Assembly (NCBI GenBank): GCA_030728245.1
Contig: JANQZX010000035.1
Coordinates: 43,291 to 107,290, forward strand
Reading direction: 5' to 3'
Length of the DNA stretch: 64,000 nucleotides
Source: Saprospiraceae bacterium
Lineage (GTDB): Bacteria; Bacteroidota; Bacteroidia; Chitinophagales; Saprospiraceae
This document shows positions 46,444-55,744 of the stretch, one piece after another. The notes under the pieces are model-generated. The model saw only the letters and a program-made list of their open reading frames with translations. It was not told the origin of the DNA and searched no databases. Every line of letters begins with the position of its first letter. Positions within the stretch are counted from its first letter, which is position 1. The translations under genes were made by a program, and so were the position numbers.

Positions 46444-47118
46444 TTATATCAAATTAAAATCTATGGGTGAAAGATCGTTCAAAACGAGAAAAGTATTGGC
46501 TTGGGAAAAGTGTTTATTACCATTGAAAGCACCTCGGGCTAAAGGCGAAGGGTGAGCAGCTTCTAAAATTAAGTGCTTCATTGGGTCTATGAGATCACGT
46601 TTTCTTTTGGCGTAATTACCCCAAAGCATAAAGACAACGGCATTTTTTTGTTTTGATAACTTTTGAATAACGACATCGGTAAAAGATTGCCAGCCAATGG
46701 CCTGGTGAGACGCTGCAATACCGTGTTCCACCGTCAGGCAAGCATTTAACAATAATACCCCCTGTTCTGCCCATTTTGTTAAATCTCCATGACTGGGTAT
46801 AGGAATATTCATATCGGAGGATAATTCCTTGAATATATTTTGAAGGGATGGCGGAACTCTGACCCCTTGAGGAACAGAAAAACTTAAACCCATAGCTTCA
46901 TTAGGATTATGATATGGATCTTGCCCTATAATAACTACCTTAACCTTATGGAATGGAGTAAGTCGAAAGGCCTCAAATATTTTATTTCCCGGAGGATAAA
47001 TTATTTTACCTTTTAGTTTCTCATCCTTAATGAAGGAGACAATTTCCTCAAAATAAGGTTTATTAAATTCCTCCGCTAAAACTTCTTTCCAACTTTCCTC
47101 AATATTAACATTAGCCAT
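46444..47118 (-). CDS. ung: Uracil-DNA glycosylase
   Basis: A 224-residue family 1 UDG removing uracil from DNA. Catalytic loop GQDPYHNPNEAMGLSFSV (with the Asp water-activating residue), LLLNACLTV and the HPSPLARGAFNG minor-groove loop are intact. Length fits the family. It is followed after 1 nt by the desaturase-type gene. A 9-bp inverted repeat lies just before its ATG. Confidence 0.98.
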   Translation of the reverse strand: MANVNIEESWKEVLAEEFNKPYFEEIVSFIKDEKLKGKIIYPPGNKIFEAFRLTPFHKVKVVIIGQDPYHNPNEAMGLSFSVPQGVRVPPSLQNIFKELSSDMNIPIPSHGDLTKWAEQGVLLLNACLTVEHGIAASHQAIGWQSFTDVVIQKLSKQKNAVVFMLWGNYAKRKRDLIDPMKHLILEAAHPSPLARGAFNGNKHFSQANTFLVLNDLSPIDFNLI

Positions 47119-47129
47119 ATCGCAAAACC

Positions 47130-47154
47130 CTTTTAGGTAAAATTAACCTAAAAG
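47130..47154 (-). promoter_or_regulatory. Inverted repeat before ung
   Basis: CTTTTAGGT and ACCTAAAAG form a perfect 9-bp repeat with a 7-nt spacer, 11 nt upstream of the ung ATG. Could be an operator or a leader hairpin; the partial T-run after it is weak. Confidence 0.35.
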
Positions 47155-47212
47155 CATAATATATAGTATAACCAACTAAGAATTCTTTTTATTTTAAAAT
47201 AGCATCAAACAT

Positions 47213-47246
47213 AAAAAAAGTGACGTCAATCAAAGATTGACGCCAC
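47213..47246 (-). terminator. Intrinsic terminator between the giant protease gene and ung
   Basis: On the minus strand GTGGCGTCAATC pairs with GATTGACGTCAC (one mismatch) around TTT, followed by seven T. It lies about 240 nt after the protease stop and 95 nt before ung, too far to be that gene's first stop signal. A separate small transcript in 47246-47435 is possible. A weak GTTAC/GTAAC hairpin lies just upstream of it; nothing else clear was seen. Confidence 0.75.
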
Positions 47247-47434
47247 TGCAAATAGGTGTAAATAAAGCATGAAGTTACTTATTTGTAACCTATATTTTAG
47301 CAAATAAATTGATAATATCGACGAACAAATATGCTTACTAATAATGTAGCCTGGAGAAAAATGAAATTTAATATTTCCCACAAAGGAAATTACAAACTTA
47401 TATACATAAATAACTAATATATAAATAATATAAA

Positions 47435-47475
47435 TTCAGTTGATTACACACAAATAATGTATATAATCAACTGAA
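47435..47475. terminator. Hairpin following the giant protease gene
   Basis: Perfect 12-bp arms TTCAGTTGATTA (47435-47446) and TAATCAACTGAA (47464-47475), 17-nt loop, starting 8 nt after the protease stop. Only a short T-run follows on the minus strand, so termination strength is uncertain. Confidence 0.6.
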
Positions 47476-47482
47476 AAAATTA

Positions 47483-50400
47483 CTATTCCTTAATACGTAT
47501 GATTCTTTTTGTAATCTGTTGATTTCCAAATTTAAGTACGGCTATATAAATACCTCGCGTTGTACCCAATGTTGGTTCCCATTGGAATGGATGTACTCCC
47601 TTCTCATTATTCAGCACCGTTTCCATTATTTTTCTACCTGACAGATCTGTAATAGTTAAAGTAGCTTCCCCTCTTTGAGGCAGATAATAATGAATATTCG
47701 TATTTTCAGAGGAAGGATTAGGGTAAATATCCATCCATAATTTATCCTCTGGCCATTTATTATCAAAAATGCCTTTATTTAAAACCTGGGTCTCATCTTC
47801 TTGAGCGTCACAATTAAATTGAACCTGTATAGGAATAGGCGTAGAGAAGGAAGTAAAACATCCTGAAATTGGCAAAGTATATTGAACCCTGTACTCTAAG
47901 GTACCCAATCGATTGGTAGGAGGACTATACGTTGACAGTGTATCCTTAAGCAAATAAATGTAAGAGGTTCCCGGAATCCTATACTGCCAGACAAACCGTG
48001 GATTAGGATGAAAAGGATTTGTACCTGTTACCCTCAGCTGAATGGGTCTATTTAAACAAACCAAGGTATCTGTTGCGCTCACCTGTATCCTGGGCTGTTC
48101 CGAAATGGTGGCTCGGAGTGTGTTAGAAGTTAATGTGCCACAACCAAATACGGGATCTGACATTATGGCTCTATAAAATAGTCTCGATGGAAGTCCAGCA
48201 CTTACTTTATATCGAATATTCTCAGATGCTGCCAACCTCAACCATTGTGATGAATCTATACTACTTTCCCATGTTATTAAGGATAGATTACCGCCACCCA
48301 GTTTTCTGGCATCCAGGAATAGATTACCCCCTGTACAAACTACCGTATCTGTTTGAGTGATTGAAAAAGTGGGCGTTCTCCTAACTAAAACAGAAAGGGT
48401 ATCAGAATAGGTGGGTTGACAATTAAACAACTTTGATCTGACAGCCACTCTAAAGAAATAAACGCCGGCCGTATCAGGAATATGATTATAAAAAGTTCCA
48501 ACGGCTCCGGAAATGGGGCGCCAACTGGTAAAACTATCCCTAACTTCCCACTGATAATTTATAGAATCTGTGAATGGCTGTGGCCTGAATGTGGTGTAAA
48601 GTACATTCGTAGAACCAACACATACTTCCTTATAGTTGGCATTTAAGGTAGCCTTAGGCGCTAAAAGTCCCTGCACCGCTATATTATTGGAATAAATAAA
48701 ACCACAAGAGGTTCCGCCCTCTATAACCATTCTGATATAATACAGTTGTGGAGTACTCACCGTTAAATTTTCAATGGGTTTTGTTGCCTCTAATATGGTA
48801 AACCAATTCAGTCTATTTACGCTATATTGCCAGAAATATCTTCTACCCGGTTGTGTAGCCTGATTGGAAGTGACCCGAAAAAATTCTCCAACACATATTT
48901 CTATCGTTGGTGAGGAGATAAATACACCAGGTAAATTGACTCCAGCTATTTTTATTCCAGGGGTAATCACGGAATCACATAAATAATTGGGAATTACCGC
49001 AATCATCCTGTAAAAATTAATCCCAGGGTTTACAAATGACCTGTAAATGAAACTATTAGCTTCGGGAATAGTTTCCCATTGTACACTATCTGCACTTATC
49101 TGCCAGGCATAACGAATAGTACCAACATAATTGGGTGTAACAGGTGCCCTCATTTCAAAGGCTTCTCCTGCGCAATATTGTGTTTTAACTGTTGTGATTT
49201 TTGCCCGATATCGAGTAATTACATTAACCAATACAGGTGTAGCACTTGTTTCAGGACAATTTCCTCCCTTTGCTTGCAAAGTGCCTCTATAATAAGTGAC
49301 GCCGGCCCGAGAAGTTGGTACCCGAAAACTAAGCTGACTTGCACCGGCGATGGAATCATATTTTATTCCGTCCACGCTGGTAAACCATCTGTATTTCAAC
49401 CTATTATCCTCTATAATATTAGAATTCATTGTTAAATTCAGTACATCATCCTCACAATAGGTGTTATTAACCTGATTGAGCGTCACGTTAGTAGCACCGA
49501 GCTGTGTAATAACAACAGGTCTGGAGAAAAATTCAGGACAAGAAGAACCACTTGAACTTACGCGAACCCTAAAGGTCAATACCCCTGGATCTGGTGCTGA
49601 AACTTTAAGCGTGGGACCAGTTTGACCTGTCAGATTTAACCAATTACCTATATATTCAAGTTGTTGCCACTGAAATCTTAATCCTTGAATATTTCCAAGA
49701 GATTTAACCTCAATCAAGGAAGTGCCCCCAAAACAAAGTAAAGTATCCTGAATATTCGTAGTAAAGTCATCAAATCCGGCAGACCTAATATAGATAGCAG
49801 GCGTAGTGACGGCCGGGCATATACTACTATCTACTTGAAGGACTGCTCTGTAATAACCTGCTTTGTCACCAGTTAATTGATTAACTGCCAGTTTATCACC
49901 CACGGCATTATTGATATTTGTCCAATTAATGCCATCCACGCCATACTGCCATCTATATTTAACAGGAAAAGATAGATTCGCACCCATGGAAGCAGACAAG
50001 GTCGTTGTGACTCCGGGGCAAAGGATAGGATTTTCACCCTGATTGGTCGTCAAGGTAGCCGTATTTGTTTGTACCCCCCTGATAGTTAATGTATTAGAAT
50101 AAGCAACACAAGTAGAACCCAATTTCAGAATCTGCACTCTGAAATAATAAATACCGGTGGTAGTTATATTAAATCTTTCAGTAAGTGAACCTGCTTCTGC
50201 AATGGTATTCCAAAACTTATTATCTCTACTGAATTGCCATCTATATAATACGGGGAAGGAATTATCAGAAACGGTGGCAGTAATAGGCACAAAATCGCCT
50301 TTACAGGCATATTTTATAGCTGACTGAATACTTACAGAAGGGAGTTTAGTACCTGTTAGCTGTATAGCATTTGAAAAGGATAGACCACAAGAACCTGCCA

Positions 50401-53400
50401 GATTTTGAACCCCCACTCTATAGAAATAACCTGGATCTGTAACGGGAGCATACCACTGAAAAAAGGAGGGCACATCCACAAATTCCCATTGAGAACCGTT
50501 CAAACTTCTTTGCCATTTATAGATTAAGGAATCGCGATTTGCACCGGTAACCACAGCAAAAATCCGATGGAAATTTGCTACGCATTTTTCATCAGCATCC
50601 TGTTGAAGGGATAGCGTGAAATTTGGATTAACCGTAATTTCTAAGGAAGTAGATGTTGAACTGGCACAAATGGCATCACCCACCTGCATACGCAATTGAT
50701 AACTGGTTTTTCCTGCTGTCTGAGTGGGCGCGATATAAAAAGAATCATTAGCTCCTGTTATTTGTGTAAATGCGCCGGTTCCCACTCTTCTAAACCACCT
50801 CCAGGTTACGGGTAAATTATAGCCTCTGTTAGAGACACCTTGTAATCTAACCTCCTCACCGGCACAAACCGTCAATCTATTGGCCGTTAAAACTACATTT
50901 GGAATGGAAGTGATGGAAACTCTTACAGATGGTGAAATAGTTAGCGGACAAGCCAACGTATTATTTATAAGTCGTAATCTATAAAATTTATCTGACTGAA
51001 CACTGGCTTGAACAGTATAGGTAACAGCAATAGCGCCCAGGATAGGCTCCCAGCTCATATTATCTGTACTAGATTCCCATTGATACTGAACGGGCGTATT
51101 TCCTACATTAGTTACCACTGATCTTATAACCACCGGTGAACCTAAACAAGAAATGGATTGGTCTGCATTCACAGACACAGCAAGTCCCCCTTGAAATGAA
51201 ACAGGAATAGGTTCAGAAAAAACGATACCACAGGAATAACCTGGCACTGTGAGTTGTGCTCTGTAAAAAATAACACCTGGTTCATTGCTTTTTATATTGA
51301 CTTCTGCCTTTTCTCCACCAGGTATGAGCGTGTAATTAATTCTATCTCTGCTGGAATACCATTGAATAAATGGTTGAACGGGTATGTCTCTCCAACTAGC
51401 CCTTAAAGTAACACTATCATTTTGACAAACTTCAGATGTAGAAGCCATTCCACTTACAGCAAACGTTGGAATTACGGAAACATTAGACACTGACGAAGTA
51501 CCTGTGGCGCAATTACCCCCAATGCTACCGGTAATGACTCTAAAATAAAACAGACCGGAATCTATGGCTGGAAAGCGGTAATTGGTTGAATCCGCACCAG
51601 GGATATTCACCCAACTTGTACCATTTCTGCTTTGTTGCCAAAACACGGGAATGGATACGTTTGATCCCGATAATTGGGCCGACAATAAAATGGGTTGACC
51701 TTGACAAAAGGTGCCCGAAGCAGGGATAATTTTAATTTCAGGATTATTAAAAATATTAATTTCCTGTCTTACAGAATAACTGGTGTCACAAGAAATAGGA
51801 TTATCCCAAACCTTTAGTCGAAGAAAAATGGTTCCTGTCGAATCGGGAACCCAACGCAGTCTTTCCCCTGATGCACCATTGATAACATTCCAACTATTAC
51901 CATCTTTACTCCATTGCCACTGAATACCTTGAGAACCTGTAATACTTGTTATATTAGCTTCTCTTATCAGGGTATCGCCTTTACATAAAACATTATTTCC
52001 AGTCCTTATAGTAGCTATAATTCCCGCCTTTGGAACTAATTTTAATACATTTGAAAAGCTGGAATCACAACCAGAAACACTACTTTTATAGATAAATCTA
52101 AAATACTTTGACGTATTTTGATTCCAGGTTAAACTGTAATTAAACGAATTGTTACCAATGGTTCTCCAGGAAATAGAATCATTTGATTCTTGCCAAATAG
52201 ATGAAAACGGCTCTATTTCAGGTTGTAAGGTATTAGCTGCCAATATTACAGACGCTCCGGAACATGGATTCAATGTACTTGCTCCAATGCGTACAATGGT
52301 ATTTCCTTTTTTACGAACCAATACACTATCCGTGAAAAAGGGAGAACAACCTATTCCAGCGTTTAAATACTTTAATCTATAATAAACCGCTCCATTTATG
52401 GTATCATTTCCATTATACGACAAAGACGTCGCACCGGGTAAATCTGTCCAATCGGAAAAATCTTTTCTTTGCTGCCATTGAAAATCCGGACGACCTACCC
52501 CTAATCTATTTATCGTCGGCGTTAGATTAAATGGACTGCCAAAACACAAATTAATTTCTCTGTATGGTAATGCAACTATTGATGTTTCACCGACATTCCA
52601 TTTTATTTCATTGGAAAATAATCTGTTACAAGTTATTCCTTTAATTTCCATCGAAACGCGGAATGCATAATTCCCTAATCCATTTGTTGTATAGAGAATA
52701 GAGGTATCTCTGGTTTCCGATAATAATTGCCATACACCTGTATCCCTTTTAACCTCATATCTGTAGGTAATAGAATCGGGTAAATTAGTTAGACTTTTTA
52801 GCACTAAGGTCATTTTACTTTCACCACCTAAGCAAAGCGTATCAGCTGTAGAGGATAAAATTAGGGAAATCAAATTGGATGTATCAGATTCTAACAGGCC
52901 AATATTTGAATAAATTGAGTCACAATTGGCATAATTTGAGGGTAAGAATCGAACTCTAATATAAGATTTTCCCGTTGCAGGCGCTTGATAGGTTAAAACC
53001 TCCGTATTAAATCCAGACACATTATTCCAAGTATTTCCATTAGAACTTTGTTGCCAAATATAACTTCCTGGCAGATTTGGCGTCGCTGCAGCAGTTAAAC
53101 TAATACTTTCCCCAGGGCATAATTTTGAAGAAGGGAAAAGCACGGCAACGGAAGGAATCGTATCTACCCTTATAGGTAATTCATTGGATATCAGCTCTGG
53201 ACAAGAAGCTAATTTTCTTTTATACTTTAGTCTGAAGGTATAAAAACCTGTATTCAGATTATTATTGTTGTAGGCCGATAAGTTAGCACCGGGTATATTA
53301 CTCCATATTTGAGTCTGCCTGTTCAATTGTTGCCATTGATAATCAAATCCAATATTCCCTACCGTTGGAGCAATAGAAATGATTTGAAGCGGTTTACCCT

Positions 53401-55582
53401 GGCAGATTAAAGAATCGTTAGCAACCACATTTACTAAAGTAGTATCTAAAATATCAACTTTGAATGCTGGTGAAACAGCTGTTTGACAGGCTGAAGGTCC
53501 ATCAACACTAACTCTGAGTTGATAAAATGAAGAAGTAGGTTCACTTCCCGATAAGACCAGATTGGTTCCTGACGATGCGGGCAAACTATCCCAGACGATA
53601 CCATTTACGCTTTTAAACCATTGTCTTCGAAGCAATGTTGATGTCCATGGTGCGAATAATTTCTCTTTTAAGGTAACGGAATTCCCCAAACAAATCGTCG
53701 TTGAATCAGTCGTCTCAATAGCTACCTGTGGTTGAATAATAACTCTGACAGTAGCTGGTGCAGAAGTAATTAACGGACAATCAGATCCTGGGGCACTCAG
53801 TAGAAACCGATAGGTAAAATCACCACCTGGCTGAGAAATAAAAGAATAGGTACTATCAATACCTGTCGACACCGTATTCCAGGTGAGACTGTCTATCCCG
53901 GTTTGCCATACATATTGTAGATTATACCCCCCTACATTTTGGGTATTCGCATTAAAATTTACCTTCGCATTTTCACAAAAAACAATATTATTTACACCAA
54001 TAGTGGATGTTGGACATTCTGCTGCAATAAATTTCTCCTGGTTAACGGCTATTTTAATTAGTTTTCCGGCACCAGTCAAAAACAGGGTATCATTTCTATT
54101 TAACGGGCCATTAAAAATATCTGCGATTAATTCAATCTGCGTGGCACCTATTCCTGTATTTTGGCTTAAGGTTAACCAACTACTATTTTTTGAAATATTC
54201 CATTCTGCATTTCCAGTAATATTGAGGATTTTTTTTCCTCCCGCCGCTTTAAAATTAAAAACCAGCGAGGAGGCATCTAATGTAAAATCTGTGGCGTCAC
54301 AATTTGTAAGACAGGAAGCCTGGGCAATCGTATTTCGAATAACATTTCCAGGCTGAACACCAAAACCAAGAGAAAAATTAATCCCTACCCTTCTCAGATG
54401 ACAGTAGGACATAATCGTTCCACCAGCGGCGGGTAAGCCAAAACTATTACACCCACCTTCCGTAGAATAACAACCATCGATAGCCGTATTATTGCCATTC
54501 CATACGCAGGCATGCGTATGACTTGAACCGAGGGTATGACCCAATTCGTGCGCCATTACAAAAACACTCCATGAATACGTTGGGAAATTTTGAAAGGAGT
54601 CATCAATACTGGCAAAACTTAATCGAAAACGGGTAGGTGAACAAACTCCGCGCACCCAGGCAATCCCTCCACTTGTTTTATAGGAAATCAACTGTCCAAT
54701 ATCCCCGGTAAATGAGGTTCTTGTTGCCCCAAACTGGGTAAGCATTTGCTCTGAATCGGAACCGTTATAGGGACTGGGAATATCCCATATTTTCACTCCA
54801 GAAAGCCTTATTTGCACACCATCGTTTGAAAAAAGCGTGCTAACCTGGTTAAAAAGACTCGTTAAAAATTGTAACGAGGGCGCTACACCACCCTTATCTT
54901 GAAAAATATCATAATCAAGCTCGTAATATACTTTAATACATTTTGGTTCCGCTCTCAGGGTTCCAAAAGATTTTAATTCTTCCGCTCGATAAGGTTCTCC
55001 TTCGGCAGCGGCACATTCATAAGTCTTTCTTACAGGCAAAGATGACACAGGATAAAGAACATGGTTAACAAAAGCCCCCATGGTAACATGGGTATTTGGA
55101 TTCAATTGAAAATTCCCCCTATCTGGGAAACTTACAAAACCAGTCATCCCATTATCAAAAATACTCATCGATACCAGGCTACCTTTATGCCCTTTCACCG
55201 TACCCCGATAATGAACACCGTCGGACGGCAAACTTATCTTTTTACCCGAGGCAGTTTCTATACTGGCTAAATTATCCCATATTTTAACCTTTTCTAAAGC
55301 TAAGACCCAATTAGCTTCATTTTCCAATGGAATAATTAAATCCCATCTTTCAGGCTCATTTGCAAGTATTTTCTTGATGCTATTCTTGGACGTGGTAAAT
55401 AAAGATTTATTTACCAGGCTATCAAGCAATGGGTCAGACGTTCTGATATCAGATGGTATAGGTATAAAGAAAGTCTCCTGAGCCCTTAATAATATCGACA
55501 GCGATACCAATAAAAAGACCATTATTACCTTAATACTCAGTAAATAGGCAGAAAAAAACTTTAAAAAAGATTTGTGTATCAT
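47483..55582 (-). CDS. Giant secreted metalloprotease with about 22 Ig-like repeats and T9SS sorting domain
   Basis: A 2699-residue protein. A signal peptide with an extended hydrophobic core (about 1-34) is followed by a pro-region and a metzincin domain. That domain has zinc motif HELGHTLGSSH (H345, E346, H349, H355) and Met-turn TIMSYCH near 391, as in reprolysin-like proteases. A BACON-like sandwich follows (about 430-520). Then come about 22 tandem repeats of roughly 90-95 residues, each opening with a Cys-Gly-type motif (for example LCPGESISL, VCAGEEVRL, FCQGQPILL) and containing FxWQ/WY and YFR strands. The C-terminal 80 residues are a type A T9SS domain (DIYPNPSSENTNI to KRIIRIKE). 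It is probably exported and surface-held or released. No partner genes adjoin it. Confidence 0.92.
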   Translation of the reverse strand: MIHKSFLKFFSAYLLSIKVIMVFLLVSLSILLRAQETFFIPIPSDIRTSDPLLDSLVNKSLFTTSKNSIKKILANEPERWDLIIPLENEANWVLALEKVKIWDNLASIETASGKKISLPSDGVHYRGTVKGHKGSLVSMSIFDNGMTGFVSFPDRGNFQLNPNTHVTMGAFVNHVLYPVSSLPVRKTYECAAAEGEPYRAEELKSFGTLRAEPKCIKVYYELDYDIFQDKGGVAPSLQFLTSLFNQVSTLFSNDGVQIRLSGVKIWDIPSPYNGSDSEQMLTQFGATRTSFTGDIGQLISYKTSGGIAWVRGVCSPTRFRLSFASIDDSFQNFPTYSWSVFVMAHELGHTLGSSHTHACVWNGNNTAIDGCYSTEGGCNSFGLPAAGGTIMSYCHLRRVGINFSLGFGVQPGNVIRNTIAQASCLTNCDATDFTLDASSLVFNFKAAGGKKILNITGNAEWNISKNSSWLTLSQNTGIGATQIELIADIFNGPLNRNDTLFLTGAGKLIKIAVNQEKFIAAECPTSTIGVNNIVFCENAKVNFNANTQNVGGYNLQYVWQTGIDSLTWNTVSTGIDSTYSFISQPGGDFTYRFLLSAPGSDCPLITSAPATVRVIIQPQVAIETTDSTTICLGNSVTLKEKLFAPWTSTLLRRQWFKSVNGIVWDSLPASSGTNLVLSGSEPTSSFYQLRVSVDGPSACQTAVSPAFKVDILDTTLVNVVANDSLICQGKPLQIISIAPTVGNIGFDYQWQQLNRQTQIWSNIPGANLSAYNNNNLNTGFYTFRLKYKRKLASCPELISNELPIRVDTIPSVAVLFPSSKLCPGESISLTAAATPNLPGSYIWQQSSNGNTWNNVSGFNTEVLTYQAPATGKSYIRVRFLPSNYANCDSIYSNIGLLESDTSNLISLILSSTADTLCLGGESKMTLVLKSLTNLPDSITYRYEVKRDTGVWQLLSETRDTSILYTTNGLGNYAFRVSMEIKGITCNRLFSNEIKWNVGETSIVALPYREINLCFGSPFNLTPTINRLGVGRPDFQWQQRKDFSDWTDLPGATSLSYNGNDTINGAVYYRLKYLNAGIGCSPFFTDSVLVRKKGNTIVRIGASTLNPCSGASVILAANTLQPEIEPFSSIWQESNDSISWRTIGNNSFNYSLTWNQNTSKYFRFIYKSSVSGCDSSFSNVLKLVPKAGIIATIRTGNNVLCKGDTLIREANITSITGSQGIQWQWSKDGNSWNVINGASGERLRWVPDSTGTIFLRLKVWDNPISCDTSYSVRQEINIFNNPEIKIIPASGTFCQGQPILLSAQLSGSNVSIPVFWQQSRNGTSWVNIPGADSTNYRFPAIDSGLFYFRVITGSIGGNCATGTSSVSNVSVIPTFAVSGMASTSEVCQNDSVTLRASWRDIPVQPFIQWYSSRDRINYTLIPGGEKAEVNIKSNEPGVIFYRAQLTVPGYSCGIVFSEPIPVSFQGGLAVSVNADQSISCLGSPVVIRSVVTNVGNTPVQYQWESSTDNMSWEPILGAIAVTYTVQASVQSDKFYRLRLINNTLACPLTISPSVRVSITSIPNVVLTANRLTVCAGEEVRLQGVSNRGYNLPVTWRWFRRVGTGAFTQITGANDSFYIAPTQTAGKTSYQLRMQVGDAICASSTSTSLEITVNPNFTLSLQQDADEKCVANFHRIFAVVTGANRDSLIYKWQRSLNGSQWEFVDVPSFFQWYAPVTDPGYFYRVGVQNLAGSCGLSFSNAIQLTGTKLPSVSIQSAIKYACKGDFVPITATVSDNSFPVLYRWQFSRDNKFWNTIAEAGSLTERFNITTTGIYYFRVQILKLGSTCVAYSNTLTIRGVQTNTATLTTNQGENPILCPGVTTTLSASMGANLSFPVKYRWQYGVDGINWTNINNAVGDKLAVNQLTGDKAGYYRAVLQVDSSICPAVTTPAIYIRSAGFDDFTTNIQDTLLCFGGTSLIEVKSLGNIQGLRFQWQQLEYIGNWLNLTGQTGPTLKVSAPDPGVLTFRVRVSSSGSSCPEFFSRPVVITQLGATNVTLNQVNNTYCEDDVLNLTMNSNIIEDNRLKYRWFTSVDGIKYDSIAGASQLSFRVPTSRAGVTYYRGTLQAKGGNCPETSATPVLVNVITRYRAKITTVKTQYCAGEAFEMRAPVTPNYVGTIRYAWQISADSVQWETIPEANSFIYRSFVNPGINFYRMIAVIPNYLCDSVITPGIKIAGVNLPGVFISSPTIEICVGEFFRVTSNQATQPGRRYFWQYSVNRLNWFTILEATKPIENLTVSTPQLYYIRMVIEGGTSCGFIYSNNIAVQGLLAPKATLNANYKEVCVGSTNVLYTTFRPQPFTDSINYQWEVRDSFTSWRPISGAVGTFYNHIPDTAGVYFFRVAVRSKLFNCQPTYSDTLSVLVRRTPTFSITQTDTVVCTGGNLFLDARKLGGGNLSLITWESSIDSSQWLRLAASENIRYKVSAGLPSRLFYRAIMSDPVFGCGTLTSNTLRATISEQPRIQVSATDTLVCLNRPIQLRVTGTNPFHPNPRFVWQYRIPGTSYIYLLKDTLSTYSPPTNRLGTLEYRVQYTLPISGCFTSFSTPIPIQVQFNCDAQEDETQVLNKGIFDNKWPEDKLWMDIYPNPSSENTNIHYYLPQRGEATLTITDLSGRKIMETVLNNEKGVHPFQWEPTLGTTRGIYIAVLKFGNQQITKRIIRIKE

Positions 55583-55721
55583 CCGTTTAAATTTTCATGC
55601 TGAAATATAGTAATTTCAAACACAACATTATTAATCTTAATTTTTTGAATGCAATTATCATGCCTTACTTAAAAAAAATTGAAATCTTGTAGAAAAAATG
55701 ATTTAGGCTAATTTTAAGCCT

Positions 55722-55729
55722 TAAATTTG
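55722..55729 (+). promoter_or_regulatory. -7 element TAAATTTG of recQ
   Basis: Exact TAnnTTTG. The predicted RNA start is near 55735, only about 10 nt before the ATC/ATT codons proposed as recQ start. An in-frame TAA at 55730 rules out any earlier start. No TTG at -33. Confidence 0.5.
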
Positions 55730-55744
55730 TAAAAAACAAATATC

